This document shows positions 16,268 to 25,496 of a stretch of DNA of 64,000 bases, in pieces; the stretch's first letter is position 1, and each line of letters begins with the position of its first letter. The notes beneath the pieces were generated by a model. The model worked only from the letters and a program-made list of their open reading frames with translations. It ran no database searches and was not told the origin of the DNA. Source of the DNA: Gammaproteobacteria bacterium. Its GTDB lineage: Bacteria > Pseudomonadota > Gammaproteobacteria > Enterobacterales > Alteromonadaceae. The stretch is taken from contig JAHKAA010000043.1 of the NCBI GenBank assembly GCA_018825965.1, positions 96,221 through 160,220 of the forward strand. The letters are read 5' to 3'. The translations under genes and the position numbers were made by a program.

Positions 16268-18829
16268 ATGTACAAAATAACAACTATCATCAGTGCTTTA
16301 GTATTGGGATTGTGCAGCCAGTTCTCAATGGCAACACCACAAAGCCCACAACAATTTTTTGGTTATCCGGTGGGCGAGTGGCATTTGCGCCATGATCAAA
16401 TTCAAATGTATTTCCAGCAACTGGCCGCAACTTCAGATAAAGCCCGGCTTGAAGTGATAGGTTATACCCATGAACAGAAACCTGTATTGCAGCTTATTGT
16501 TTCTTCTGCTGAAAACTTAAAAAAGCTGGAGCAAATCCGTGTACAGCATTTGGCGCAGTTATCTGTGGGCACTGAACTGACAGACGAGTTGCCGCTGGTG
16601 ATTTGGTTAGGTTATGGCGTACATGGCAATGAATCCAGTGGTCCTAACGCTTCAGTGCAGCTTGCCCATCATTTATTAACCAGTACAGATGCCGAAGTAC
16701 AGGACTGGCTGAAAAATACAGTGATTCTGATCCAACCCAGCTTAAACCCGGATGGATTAGATCGTTTTGCCCATTGGGCCAATATGCACAAAGGCAAAGC
16801 GCCTGTGGCTGACTCACAAAGCCGTGAACATATAGAACCCTGGCCCAATGGCCGTCCTAACCATTATTGGTTTGATTTAAACAGGGACTGGTTACCATTG
16901 GAGCATCCTGAAAGCCAGGCCCGTATCCGCCAGTTTTATAAATGGCGTCCGGCTGTAGTGGGCGATTTTCATGAGATGGGGCCTAACACCACCTTTTTTT
17001 TCCAACCCGGCATTCCGACCCGTACTTATCCTTTAACGCCAAAAGCCAATCAGCAACTGACGGCCAAAATTGCCGATTACCATGCTGCAGCTTTGGATAA
17101 AAAAAGCCGTTTGTATTACACCGAAGAAAGTTTTGATGATTTTTATGTAGGTAAAGGCTCTACTTACCCTGACGTCAATGCCAGTGTAGGGATTTTATTT
17201 GAACAGGCCAGTAGTCGCGGTCACCTGCAGGACAGTATCAATGGTCCTTTGTCTTTTAGTAAAACCATTGAAAACCAATATATTGTGTCGCTATCGACCT
17301 TGCGGGGTTCTGTAGCACAAAAGAAGGCACTGCAAAGTTATCAAAAAGCTTTTGTCATGGAATCACAACGTTTGGCTGCGGATGACTCTGTGGCGGGTTA
17401 TGTGATTGCAGAGGCTGAAGATAAAACCAGATTAGCCGGCTTATTAAATGTATTAAAACAGCATCAGATCAAAGCCTATCCAATCAATGAACGCTGGCAG
17501 CATAAAGGCCAGACCTACCAAAAAGGTCAGGCTTATTATATTCCGTTGCAACAGAGCCAGTATTTGTTATTAAAAGCGGCGTTCAGCACCCAGACCAACT
17601 TCCGGGACAACACCTTTTATGACGTTTCAGCCTGGACTTTGCCTTATGCTTTTAATATTGAATTTAGTGCTGTGGCCCGCAAACCAGCAGGAGTGGCTAA
17701 AGATCCATGGCAGCCCCAGTCAGACTCCGCACTGATGCCATCAGCTGGTGCTTATGCTTACGCTTTTGACTGGGCTGATCAAAAAGCACCTTTGTTAACT
17801 CAGGCGCTGTTAGACCAAGGTGTGGTAATACGTGCCGCCAGTAAAGCCTTTTTTGCCAAAACCGCTGATGGTGAGCAGGCTTTTAGTGCCGGAGCTATTG
17901 TTATTGCTGCAGGTTTGCAACAACACAATAACTGGTTTGAACGACTGGGCAAAGCGCAACAGCAGGTTGGGTTGAACATCACAGCTTTAACTTCTGGTTT
18001 AACGGCCAAGGGCCAGGATTTAGGCAGCAATGGTTTTGTGCCAGTGACCAAGCCGAATGTATTAGTGGTGGCCGGTCCTGATGTGAATTCCACCGAAGCG
18101 GGTGAAGTCTGGTTTAATCTGGAAAAACTGGCGGGTATTTCCCCTAGCTTGATTGAACCTCAACGTTTAGGTCGGGTCGATTTATCCCGTTACACTCACA
18201 TTATTCTGCCGGACGGCAGTTACAACAGCCTGCAGCAAAAAGAGCAACAGCAACTTAGTCAGTGGGCAAAAAAAGGCGGCGTATTGTGGGGGCATAAAGG
18301 GGGCGCCGCATTCCTGGTGCGGGCAGGTTTGCTCAAAGCAAAAGCCTGGACTGCGGCTGACATGGCGATGCTGATTTCAGATCAGCAATTAAGTTATGCC
18401 GATAAAGAAAGTCTGGCCGGTCAGCGCCGTATTGCCGGTGCTATCTACCAGACCGCATTGGATTTAAGCCATCCTTTAACTTTTGGTATCAACCGCAAAG
18501 ACTTAGCTGTATTTAAAAATAGCACTTTTTTACTGGCCCCCAGTGGAGAGCCCTTTATCAACGTGGCTTTGTACACAGATAAACCTCAATTAGCAGGTTA
18601 TACAGCGCCTGAATACGTCAGTCGCATCGCTGAAGGTGCTGCCTTAATGGCGCATAATCACGGGGATGGCAGAGTGATAGGTATGACAGATAATCCGGTG
18701 TTTCGTGGTTATTTTGTCGGTTCCAGTCGTTTGTTAGTCAATGCGTTGTTTTTTGGCAAAATGTTCAGTGCCGAATCGTCCGATGGCGAAGGTGAAGAGG
18801 CAAATAACGACGAAGAGGAAGCCCACTAA
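16268..18829 (+). CDS. M14 family zinc carboxypeptidase, secreted
   Basis: An 853-residue extracytoplasmic metallopeptidase. It has a signal peptide (about 1-22, ending SMA), then an M14 domain: zinc ligands H and E in HGNESSGP near residue 118, the substrate-binding NR in LNRDWLPLEHP near 205, zinc His in GDFHEMG near 235, and the catalytic Glu in GILFEQASSRG near 318. The remaining 500 residues include a probable class I glutamine-amidotransferase-like segment, seen in many large bacterial M14 proteins. It ends with an acidic tail (DGEGEEANNDEEEAH). It overlaps the comF end by 3 bases. Confidence 0.9.
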   Translation: MYKITTIISALVLGLCSQFSMATPQSPQQFFGYPVGEWHLRHDQIQMYFQQLAATSDKARLEVIGYTHEQKPVLQLIVSSAENLKKLEQIRVQHLAQLSVGTELTDELPLVIWLGYGVHGNESSGPNASVQLAHHLLTSTDAEVQDWLKNTVILIQPSLNPDGLDRFAHWANMHKGKAPVADSQSREHIEPWPNGRPNHYWFDLNRDWLPLEHPESQARIRQFYKWRPAVVGDFHEMGPNTTFFFQPGIPTRTYPLTPKANQQLTAKIADYHAAALDKKSRLYYTEESFDDFYVGKGSTYPDVNASVGILFEQASSRGHLQDSINGPLSFSKTIENQYIVSLSTLRGSVAQKKALQSYQKAFVMESQRLAADDSVAGYVIAEAEDKTRLAGLLNVLKQHQIKAYPINERWQHKGQTYQKGQAYYIPLQQSQYLLLKAAFSTQTNFRDNTFYDVSAWTLPYAFNIEFSAVARKPAGVAKDPWQPQSDSALMPSAGAYAYAFDWADQKAPLLTQALLDQGVVIRAASKAFFAKTADGEQAFSAGAIVIAAGLQQHNNWFERLGKAQQQVGLNITALTSGLTAKGQDLGSNGFVPVTKPNVLVVAGPDVNSTEAGEVWFNLEKLAGISPSLIEPQRLGRVDLSRYTHIILPDGSYNSLQQKEQQQLSQWAKKGGVLWGHKGGAAFLVRAGLLKAKAWTAADMAMLISDQQLSYADKESLAGQRRIAGAIYQTALDLSHPLTFGINRKDLAVFKNSTFLLAPSGEPFINVALYTDKPQLAGYTAPEYVSRIAEGAALMAHNHGDGRVIGMTDNPVFRGYFVGSSRLLVNALFFGKMFSAESSDGEGEEANNDEEEAH

Positions 18830-19527
18830 AAGGCCCTGGTAATAGCCAGAGTCCAGACACTGACAGTCTGGACTCCTTTGGCTTTGAGCAAACTGCTGAG
18901 ATAATCCAGAGTGGCTCCTGTGGTGATCACATCGTCTACCAGTACCACATGTTTGGGTAAAATACCTTCCTTCAGTTGAATTTTCCCTTTTAAGTTATCC
19001 AGTCGTTGCCTGCGGTTTAATCCTGTCTGATGAGGCACTAAATCAGGGCTTTGAAACAAACTCAGGCAAGGTTTCTGCCAGGCTTTAGCCAGTTCTAACG
19101 CCAGTAACTTTGCCTGATTAAAACCCCGTTCCTGCAGTCTTTTCACCGAGATAGGGGTGTAGCTGATGCAATCCGGCAATTCCCCAGCCAGCTGTTGATA
19201 CAGCTGTGCCTGTTGGCAAAACAGCTGGCATAACAATTCGCCCGCAGCATGCTGTTGCTGAAACTTCCAGCTGCTGATCCAGTGTTTGTAAGGTTGTTTG
19301 TACCAGCTCAGGCTATAGAGTCTGTCAAACTTCACTCTGGGCAAACCTTTGGCGACATCAGGCAATAACAAGGCATTGTGATCCACCCAGCTTAAATCCA
19401 ACTGGGGTAAATGACCGTGGCAATGGTCACAGAGCTGAGCTTGTGGTTGTTGCACCTGCATCTGGCACCATAAACAACAGTTGGGAGCCAGCAGATGTAC
19501 CAACTGCTGCAATAAAGTCGCTTGCAT
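18826..19527 (-). CDS. ComF family protein (GntX-like phosphoribosyltransferase)
   Basis: The 233-residue protein has an N-terminal zinc-finger-like region (CCLWC and CDHCHGHLP) and a C-terminal phosphoribosyltransferase fold with the PRPP motif VVLVDDVITTGATL near residue 193 and RGFNQAKLLA near 130. ComF proteins help DNA uptake in competent bacteria; the E. coli homologue gntX is linked to growth on DNA. It is divergent from bioH, as in E. coli. I use the ATG at 19527 because AGGG sits 6 bases ahead; ATG at 19533 is possible. Confidence 0.9.
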   Translation of the reverse strand: MQATLLQQLVHLLAPNCCLWCQMQVQQPQAQLCDHCHGHLPQLDLSWVDHNALLLPDVAKGLPRVKFDRLYSLSWYKQPYKHWISSWKFQQQHAAGELLCQLFCQQAQLYQQLAGELPDCISYTPISVKRLQERGFNQAKLLALELAKAWQKPCLSLFQSPDLVPHQTGLNRRQRLDNLKGKIQLKEGILPKHVVLVDDVITTGATLDYLSSLLKAKGVQTVSVWTLAITRAF

Positions 19528-19569
19528 CTGCATCCCTGCTTTGATAAAAGGCCAGACATAACACTAAGT

Positions 19570-20337
19570 ATGGCCGAGCTGATGACAGAACAAACAAAAT
19601 TTACCCAAAACCCGCTGGTGTTATTGCATGGCTGGGGTTTAAACCATCAGGTCTGGTCGCAGTTGATCTTGGCTTTGCCGACAGAGTTAGATATTCATAC
19701 ACCCGATTTGCCTGGCTTTGGTTTATCTCCTTGTCCGGTTTCTTATGATATCGATAGCGTCTTGGCCCAACTGGCCGACCAAATTCCGGATCAAAGTATC
19801 GTCATCGGCTGGTCTTTAGGTGGCTTGCTGGCTGTAGCTTTGGCCGGCCGATACCCGCATAAAGTGAAAAAACTGGGCTTAATAGCCAGTTCGCCTTGTT
19901 TTATGGCCAAAGACAATTGGCCAGGCATGGAAAGCAGGGTGATGCAGCAGTTTGCCGTGCAATTGCAGCAGGATCTGGCTTTAACAGTGGAGCGTTTTCT
20001 GGCGATTCAGGCAATGGGTAGCAGTACGGCACGACAGGATATTAAACTGTTAAAACAGGCCGTGCTGAGTGTGCCTTTGCCTTCAGCTTTCGCCTTGCAA
20101 GGCGGCCTGGAATTATTGGCGAGTTTAGACTTGCGGCAGGAATTTGCCGCCTTAACTCAGTCCGTTTTTATCATTTTGGGTCGTTTAGATTCGTTAGTGC
20201 CTGTTACTATAGCCCCTTTATTGCAAAATTTGCGGCCAGGATTGCAACTGGAGATACAACAAAAAGCCTCACACGCGCCTTTTATTTCGCATCAGGAGGA
20301 GTTTGTTTCCCTGTTATCCCCACATATATTGGCATAA
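19570..20337 (+). CDS. bioH: Pimeloyl-ACP methyl ester carboxylesterase
   Basis: Removes the methyl ester from pimeloyl-ACP to end the disguised fatty-acid route to biotin. An alpha/beta hydrolase of about 255 residues with LLHGWGLNHQVW, nucleophile Ser in GWSLGG, Asp in LGRLDSLVP, and His in KASHAPFISH, all as in E. coli BioH. ERFLAIQAMGS in the lid also matches. ATG 19570 and ATG 19582 are both possible starts; neither has a strong ribosome site. Divergent from comF with about 40 bases between. Confidence 0.93.
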   Translation: MAELMTEQTKFTQNPLVLLHGWGLNHQVWSQLILALPTELDIHTPDLPGFGLSPCPVSYDIDSVLAQLADQIPDQSIVIGWSLGGLLAVALAGRYPHKVKKLGLIASSPCFMAKDNWPGMESRVMQQFAVQLQQDLALTVERFLAIQAMGSSTARQDIKLLKQAVLSVPLPSAFALQGGLELLASLDLRQEFAALTQSVFIILGRLDSLVPVTIAPLLQNLRPGLQLEIQQKASHAPFISHQEEFVSLLSPHILA

Positions 20338-20369
20338 AACTTCACTAAATTAGAAAAAACTGCATTTTG

Positions 20370-20400
20370 GCGGCAAATACTTGCCGCTGGCCTTTCGTTT
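20370..20400 (+). terminator. Probable terminator after bioH
   Basis: GCGGCAA (20370-20376) and TTGCCGC (20381-20387) form a 7-bp stem with an ATAC loop. A T-rich run (CTTTCGTTTTT) follows a few bases later, so it is plausible but not ideal. Confidence 0.5.
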
Positions 20401-20461
20401 TTCCAAAAAATGGCTAATAATCACTCAGTTCAATGGGTCAGTTTAATTAGTCAACGAGGTC

Positions 20462-20734
20462 ATGATGGAAATCAGTTCTGCCTTTGCGAGCGGTTTTCAG
20501 GGCTTTCAGCGTGCATCTGACGCTGTGACTGAAGCAACCGTCAATATAAATCAGCAAGCTGCCCAAAGCAGCAATCAACGGGCACTGGAAACTCCGGTTG
20601 AGCCAACTACTGGCCCATCGATAGAGCAAAGTCTGGTGACTTTAAGTAATGAACAAATTAACGCTGAAGCCAATCTGAAGTCGGTAAAAACTGCTGACGA
20701 AATGTTGGGTTCCATTATTGATTTAAGGGTGTAA
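20462..20734 (+). CDS. Small protein resembling the two ends of flagellar rod proteins
   Basis: A 90-residue protein. The N-terminal SSAFASGFQGFQRASDAV resembles the opening helix of flagellar rod/hook proteins, and the C-terminal NAEANLKSVKTADEMLGSII resembles their closing helix (compare the FlgC end, with its T-A-x-E-M-L pattern). The middle is a short Gln/Pro-rich linker. Flagellar export or a scaffold role is possible but unproven. It sits 10 bases before the metalloprotease gene and may share its transcript. ACGAGG precedes the start; the first of two adjacent ATGs is used. Confidence 0.72.
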   Translation: MMEISSAFASGFQGFQRASDAVTEATVNINQQAAQSSNQRALETPVEPTTGPSIEQSLVTLSNEQINAEANLKSVKTADEMLGSIIDLRV

Positions 20735-20744
20735 AAAGGCTTTT

Positions 20745-21626
20745 ATGTTACTCACTTCGAATTATCCAAATGTGCCATTGCACACTGGTAATCCGGCCAT
20801 GGATATGGCCCGGCGCGATAACCTGCGCCGTGAAGTGATAGAACCTGTAGCAGCTATGGAGCGCTCTGCTGCTGAAAAAGGCCTGATGGCAGATGAAAAA
20901 AGCCGCAACGGCAATACAGCCTCCACTTATGAAGACGTTAAAACCAAAGGCCTGGAGTACCGTCAGGCGGTAGTGGAAAAAGAACCGCAGTCTGATTCAG
21001 AGCAAAACAAACAAAATTCCTCCGGCCAGCAAGAAGATGACCCACAGCAGCAAAAAGAAGAACAGGCTGAACAAAAACGTATTGCTGAATTAAAGGCCCG
21101 TGATCGGGAAGTAAAAATTCATGAACAGGCGCATGCTGCTATTGGCGGCCAATATGCCAGTGCTCCAAGCTACGAATACGAAACAGGCCCTGATGGCCAG
21201 CAGTATGCGGTAGGCGGTGAAGTCCGTATTGATATCTCCGAAATTCCGAATGACCCCCGCGCTACCATCCAGAAAATGCAGCAGGTGAAAGCCGCAGCTT
21301 TGGCGCCAGCTGAACCTTCAGGTGCAGATCGCTCGGTAGCAGCACAAGCCAGCCGGACTTTAATGGAAGCTCAGGCTGAGTTGACCGCAGAAATTGCAGA
21401 AATGGTCAGAACGAGATCAGAGCAGGTATCTCAAAGTCCGGTGTTGTCGGACGCTGAATGGGAGCCTTTTGAAGCTTTGGCGAATAATGAGTCCAATGAT
21501 TTTGCTGTGCCCCAGTTTGAGTCTTTGCAACGTGATCCACTGATGACATTAAGATCAGATGTGATTTCAGGTTTTTATGCCAAAGCCACTATGCCGGCAG
21601 AGCGGCCTTTGTTGCAAATGGCATAA
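20745..21626 (+). CDS. Putative metalloprotease, CJM1_0395/SprA-related family
   Basis: A 293-residue protein. Residues 1-105 are charged, low-complexity and Gln/Glu-rich. The conserved domain follows: KIHEQAHAAIGGQYASAP near residue 125 holds the HExxH zinc motif as HEQAH, then YEYETGPDGQQYAVGGEV, DPRATIQKMQQVKAAALAPA and PSGADRSVAAQAS. This is the SprA-related family of putative metalloproteases, of unknown substrate. There is no signal peptide, so it is presumably cytosolic. Confidence 0.86.
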   Translation: MLLTSNYPNVPLHTGNPAMDMARRDNLRREVIEPVAAMERSAAEKGLMADEKSRNGNTASTYEDVKTKGLEYRQAVVEKEPQSDSEQNKQNSSGQQEDDPQQQKEEQAEQKRIAELKARDREVKIHEQAHAAIGGQYASAPSYEYETGPDGQQYAVGGEVRIDISEIPNDPRATIQKMQQVKAAALAPAEPSGADRSVAAQASRTLMEAQAELTAEIAEMVRTRSEQVSQSPVLSDAEWEPFEALANNESNDFAVPQFESLQRDPLMTLRSDVISGFYAKATMPAERPLLQMA

Positions 21627-21640
21627 CAGCAAATACAGAT

Positions 21641-21674
21641 AAAACAAAGGCCGGGAATTCCCGGCCTTTGTTTT
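21641..21674. terminator. Bidirectional terminator, perfect 34-base palindrome
   Basis: A 15-bp stem (21641-21655 with 21660-21674) has AATT as its loop, so the whole 34 bases are self-complementary. It begins AAAACAAAGGCC and ends GGCCTTTGTTTT, serving both the metalloprotease gene (+) and tex (-). Confidence 0.92.
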
Positions 21675-21689
21675 ATGACGGTAAAAAAA

Positions 21690-24002
21690 CTACTTTTTAA
21701 ACTTGGCAAAAGCCTGAGCAAAAGCATCACCCATAGCTGCATTCGGCACTTCAGCTGCTTTAGCTGGCTTAGCAGCTTTAGATTGAGATGAGCGTGACGC
21801 CTCTTTACCCGCTCCACCAGCGCCTTTTACCGCAGGTTGTTCGTCCATCCGCATCGTCAGCGCAATACGTTTACGGTCCAGTTCTACTTCCAGCACTTTG
21901 ACTTTGACAATATCTCCTGCTTTGACCACCTGATGCGGGTCTGAGACAAACTTGTCGGTTAAAGAGGAGATATGCACTAAACCATCCTGATGCACACCTA
22001 TATCCACAAAAGCGCCAAAGTTGGTGACGTTGGTGACCACACCTTCCAGTAACATGCCAGGTTTTAAATCGGCCATGGTTTCAACGCCATCTTTAAACAC
22101 TGCTGTTTTAAATTCAGGGCGAGGGTCACGGCCTGGTTTATCCAGCTCTTTAATGACGTCTTCTACTGTAGGCAAACCAAAATGCTCGTCGACAAATTCA
22201 GCCGGGTTCAGACCTTTTAAGAAAGCGCTGTTGCCCAGTAGTTGCTCTATCGGCTGGCCAAATTTCGCCAGAATTTTTTCCACTAAAGGATAAGCTTCAG
22301 GGTGAACAGAAGACGAATCCAGCGGATCAGAACCTTTGTTAATACGCAGGAAACCGGCGGCCTGTTCATAGGCTTTAGGGCCTAAACGGGCTACTTTGAG
22401 TAAATCTTTACGTTGCTGGAAACGACCATGGGTATCACGGTACACCACAATGTTTTGTGCCAGCGTTTTGTTTAAACCCGCTACCCTTGCCAGTAAAGGC
22501 ACTGAAGCCATATTTAAATCCACACCTACGGCGTTTACACAGTCTTCCACTACCGCATCCAGTGACTTAGCCAGCAGGCTTTGGTTGACATCGTGTTGGT
22601 ACTGGCCCACACCTATAGCTTTAGGTTCCACTTTCACCAGTTCAGCTAAAGGGTCCTGCAAACGGCGGCCTATAGACACAGCTCCACGTAAAGACACATC
22701 CAGATCCGGGAATTCCTGTGATGCCAGCTCTGAGGCTGAATAGACCGAAGCGCCAGCTTCTGACACCATTATTTTGCTGATATTTTGTCCTGGCAGCTGT
22801 TTGATCACATCGGCGGCTAACTTGTCGGTTTCGCGCGAAGCAGTACCGTTGCCAATAGCAATCAGCTCAATTTTATGTTGTTTGGCTAAAGCCGCTAAAG
22901 TGCGGACTGATTTGTCCCAGTGATTTTGTGGCGCATGCGGGAATATAGTGGTTTGATCCACCAGCTTGCCGGTTTCATCAATAGCCGTCACTTTCACACC
23001 TGTGCGTAAGCCAGGGTCCAGCGCTAATGTCGCGCGCATACCGGCAGGGGCGGCCATTAATAAATCTTTTAAGTTACGGGCAAATACCTTTATGGCTTCT
23101 TCTTCGGCCTGCTCCCGTAATTCGCCTAATAAATCGTTTTCTAAATGCAGGTGTAATTTTACTTTCCAGGTCCACTGCACAGCGGTACGCAGGAAATCGT
23201 CTGCGGCGCGGCCTTGCTGACGTACATCAAAATGATTGGCAATCATTTGCTCACAGACCGCATGAGCGGAAGCATCGTCGGCATCTGGTTGTAATTGCAG
23301 GTTTAAAATACCTTCGTTACGGCCACGGAACATGGCCAGAGCGCGGTGTGACGGCACTGTTTTAAAAGATTCTTTGTGCTCAAAGTAATCGCGGAACTTA
23401 GCACCTTCCTGCTCTTTGCCTGCCACCATACTGCTTTTGAGTACAGCGTTTTGGCTTAAATGACGGCGTAATTTTGCCAGCAAAGCTGCATCTTCAGCAA
23501 AACGTTCCATCAGAATATATTTCACGCCATCCAGCACAGCTTTGGCGTCAGCAAAACCTGCTTCTGCATTAAAGTAATTGGCGGCTTGTTGCTCTGGTAC
23601 TAAGTTCGGGTCGTTAAATAAAGCGTCGGCTAAAGGCTCTAAACCTGCTTCAATGGCAATCTGGCCTTTGGTGCGGCGTTTGGCTTTGTAAGGTAAATAC
23701 AAATCTTCTAAACGGGTTTTATTGTCCGCTGCTAATAATTCCTGCTTCAGCTCCGGAGTCAGCTTGCCTTGTTCGTCTATGGTTTTGATAATGACCTGAC
23801 GTCTGTCTTCCAGTTCACGTAAATAAGTTAAACGCACATCCAGGTTACGCAACTGGGTATCGTCCAGGCCACCTGTCACTTCTTTACGGTAACGGGCAAT
23901 AAAAGGCACAGTAGCGCCTTCGTCCATCAGTTGAATAGCGGCGGCAACCTGCTCAGGGCGTGCTGAAATTTCCAGAGCAATTTGTTTAATGATCATAGAC
24001 AT
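21690..24002 (-). CDS. tex: Tex family RNA-binding transcriptional accessory protein
   Basis: A 770-residue multidomain nucleic-acid-binding protein. In order: the N-terminal helix-rich Tex domain (ARYRKEVTGGLDDTQLRNL near 36), the YqgF/RNase H-like domain (ALDPGLRTGVKV near 325), tandem helix-hairpin-helix motifs (NMASVPLLARVAGLNKTLA near 497), and a C-terminal S1 domain (LEGVVTNVTNFGAFVDIGV near 650). A lysine/alanine-rich tail follows. The E. coli homologue is yhgF, likewise near greB and ompR-envZ. Tex proteins are linked to transcription fidelity and stress. Confidence 0.97.
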   Translation of the reverse strand: MSMIIKQIALEISARPEQVAAAIQLMDEGATVPFIARYRKEVTGGLDDTQLRNLDVRLTYLRELEDRRQVIIKTIDEQGKLTPELKQELLAADNKTRLEDLYLPYKAKRRTKGQIAIEAGLEPLADALFNDPNLVPEQQAANYFNAEAGFADAKAVLDGVKYILMERFAEDAALLAKLRRHLSQNAVLKSSMVAGKEQEGAKFRDYFEHKESFKTVPSHRALAMFRGRNEGILNLQLQPDADDASAHAVCEQMIANHFDVRQQGRAADDFLRTAVQWTWKVKLHLHLENDLLGELREQAEEEAIKVFARNLKDLLMAAPAGMRATLALDPGLRTGVKVTAIDETGKLVDQTTIFPHAPQNHWDKSVRTLAALAKQHKIELIAIGNGTASRETDKLAADVIKQLPGQNISKIMVSEAGASVYSASELASQEFPDLDVSLRGAVSIGRRLQDPLAELVKVEPKAIGVGQYQHDVNQSLLAKSLDAVVEDCVNAVGVDLNMASVPLLARVAGLNKTLAQNIVVYRDTHGRFQQRKDLLKVARLGPKAYEQAAGFLRINKGSDPLDSSSVHPEAYPLVEKILAKFGQPIEQLLGNSAFLKGLNPAEFVDEHFGLPTVEDVIKELDKPGRDPRPEFKTAVFKDGVETMADLKPGMLLEGVVTNVTNFGAFVDIGVHQDGLVHISSLTDKFVSDPHQVVKAGDIVKVKVLEVELDRKRIALTMRMDEQPAVKGAGGAGKEASRSSQSKAAKPAKAAEVPNAAMGDAFAQAFAKFKK

Positions 24003-24123
24003 AACTTAAAGCTTCCTTAGCAGCTGGCAGCTTTACCTGAAGTAAAAGCCAGACTGGTTCTTATCAATTGCGGCAATTGTCCACTGTTAGGGCCAAAAAA
24101 TCCAATAGCAAAACGCTGAGCGC

Positions 24124-25488
24124 TTAACTTAGCCAGCCCAACACCTTACGTTTCCACTCTGCGTAAGGGGCAAAACGTACCGGCGGTTCAGGCCAAAGCG
24201 GGCGTTTCAGCACCGACTTCAGATGACTGAACTGCTCAAAACCTGCTTTGCCTGAATATTGCCCCATACCACTGGGACCTACGCCACCAAAAGGCAGTTC
24301 AGACACCGCCATAAACATCAGTACATCATTAATGCACTGACTGCCACTGCTGATCTGTTCTACCCATTGTTGTTGCTGAGCGCTGTTACTGCTGAACAAA
24401 TAGGCAGACAGCGGCTTATCGCGTTTTTGCACAAAACGTACTGCGGCGTCAAAACTGTGGATAGAAAGTATGGGTAACACAGGGCCAAAAATTTCATCTG
24501 TCATCAGGCGGCTATCAAGCGGTGGATCCAACACTAGCGTAGGGCTGAAATACAGCTGCTCTGCATCAGTCACACCACCACAATAGACCTCAATGCCTTC
24601 CAGATAACCTTGCACCCGTTGCAGATGACGTCTGTTGATCATGCGGCCATAATCCGGGCTGAGCTGAGGATCCGCGCCATACATCTGGTGCAGCTGCGCC
24701 TTAATTTCTTCAGCCAGCGCCCGACAGATATCTTTATGCGCCAGAATATAATCCGGTGCTATACAGGTTTGTCCTGCATTCAGCCATTTGCCCCAGGCAA
24801 TACGCTGGGCTGTCAGCTTTAAATCGGCGCTGTTGTCGACATAAACCGGGCTTTTCCCCCCCAACTCTAAGGTCACAGGCGTTAAATGTTCGGCTGCAGC
24901 GCGTAATACAATTTTGCCAACCTGCCCATTGCCAGTGTACATAATATGATCAAAAGGAAGTTTCAAAAGTTCTGTGGTTTCAGGCACACCACCTTCCACC
25001 ACCACCACAGCTTGTGGAGCCAGATACAAAGGCAGCAGGCGGGCCATAATGGCCGATGTCGCAGGGGCTAACTCAGAAGGTTTCACCACAGCGCAGTTAC
25101 CAGCTGATAACACAGCCACTAAAGGCGCTAAAGCCAGCTGTAGCGGGTAGTTCCAGGCGCTGATGATAAGCACAGAGCCATAAGGTTCAGGCTGCACAAA
25201 TGCCATCGAAGGAAAGGTACGTAAGCCTGTACTCACCCGGCGTGGTCTGGCCCAGCTGTTTAGCTTGTTCAGACAATGTTTGATATCGCTGTGCAGATAG
25301 TTGATTTCACTCAACAGCGCTTCAAAGGCTGGTTTGGCTAAATCCTGCTGCAACGCCTGCAATAACTCAGTTTCGTGTGTAGTCAGTAACAACTGCAGTT
25401 GCTTTAATTGCTGCTTACGCCAACTCAGGCTTTTAGTGACGCCGCTGGCAAAAAATTTTTGTTGTTGGCTTAATAACTCTTGATACAT
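24124..25488 (-). CDS. Aldehyde dehydrogenase (class 3/coniferyl-type)
   Basis: NAD(P)-dependent oxidation of an aldehyde to its acid. The 454 residues show the class 3 pattern: SAWNYPLQLALAPLVAVLSAG with VVKPSE for cofactor binding, TGNGQVGKIV, the general-base Glu in TLELGGKSP near 212, and the nucleophile Cys in NAGQTCIAPDY near 245. The end FSHLKSVLKRP is also typical. The substrate cannot be read. It starts 8 bases after greB on the same strand, so they may be co-transcribed. Confidence 0.92.
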   Translation of the reverse strand: MYQELLSQQQKFFASGVTKSLSWRKQQLKQLQLLLTTHETELLQALQQDLAKPAFEALLSEINYLHSDIKHCLNKLNSWARPRRVSTGLRTFPSMAFVQPEPYGSVLIISAWNYPLQLALAPLVAVLSAGNCAVVKPSELAPATSAIMARLLPLYLAPQAVVVVEGGVPETTELLKLPFDHIMYTGNGQVGKIVLRAAAEHLTPVTLELGGKSPVYVDNSADLKLTAQRIAWGKWLNAGQTCIAPDYILAHKDICRALAEEIKAQLHQMYGADPQLSPDYGRMINRRHLQRVQGYLEGIEVYCGGVTDAEQLYFSPTLVLDPPLDSRLMTDEIFGPVLPILSIHSFDAAVRFVQKRDKPLSAYLFSSNSAQQQQWVEQISSGSQCINDVLMFMAVSELPFGGVGPSGMGQYSGKAGFEQFSHLKSVLKRPLWPEPPVRFAPYAEWKRKVLGWLS

Positions 25489-25496
25489 AACACACC

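Noticed and set aside
22021..23365. Several frames of 70-115 codons antisense to tex
   Set aside because: All are mirrors of the tex gene with Ser/Arg/Thr-rich products and no supporting signals.
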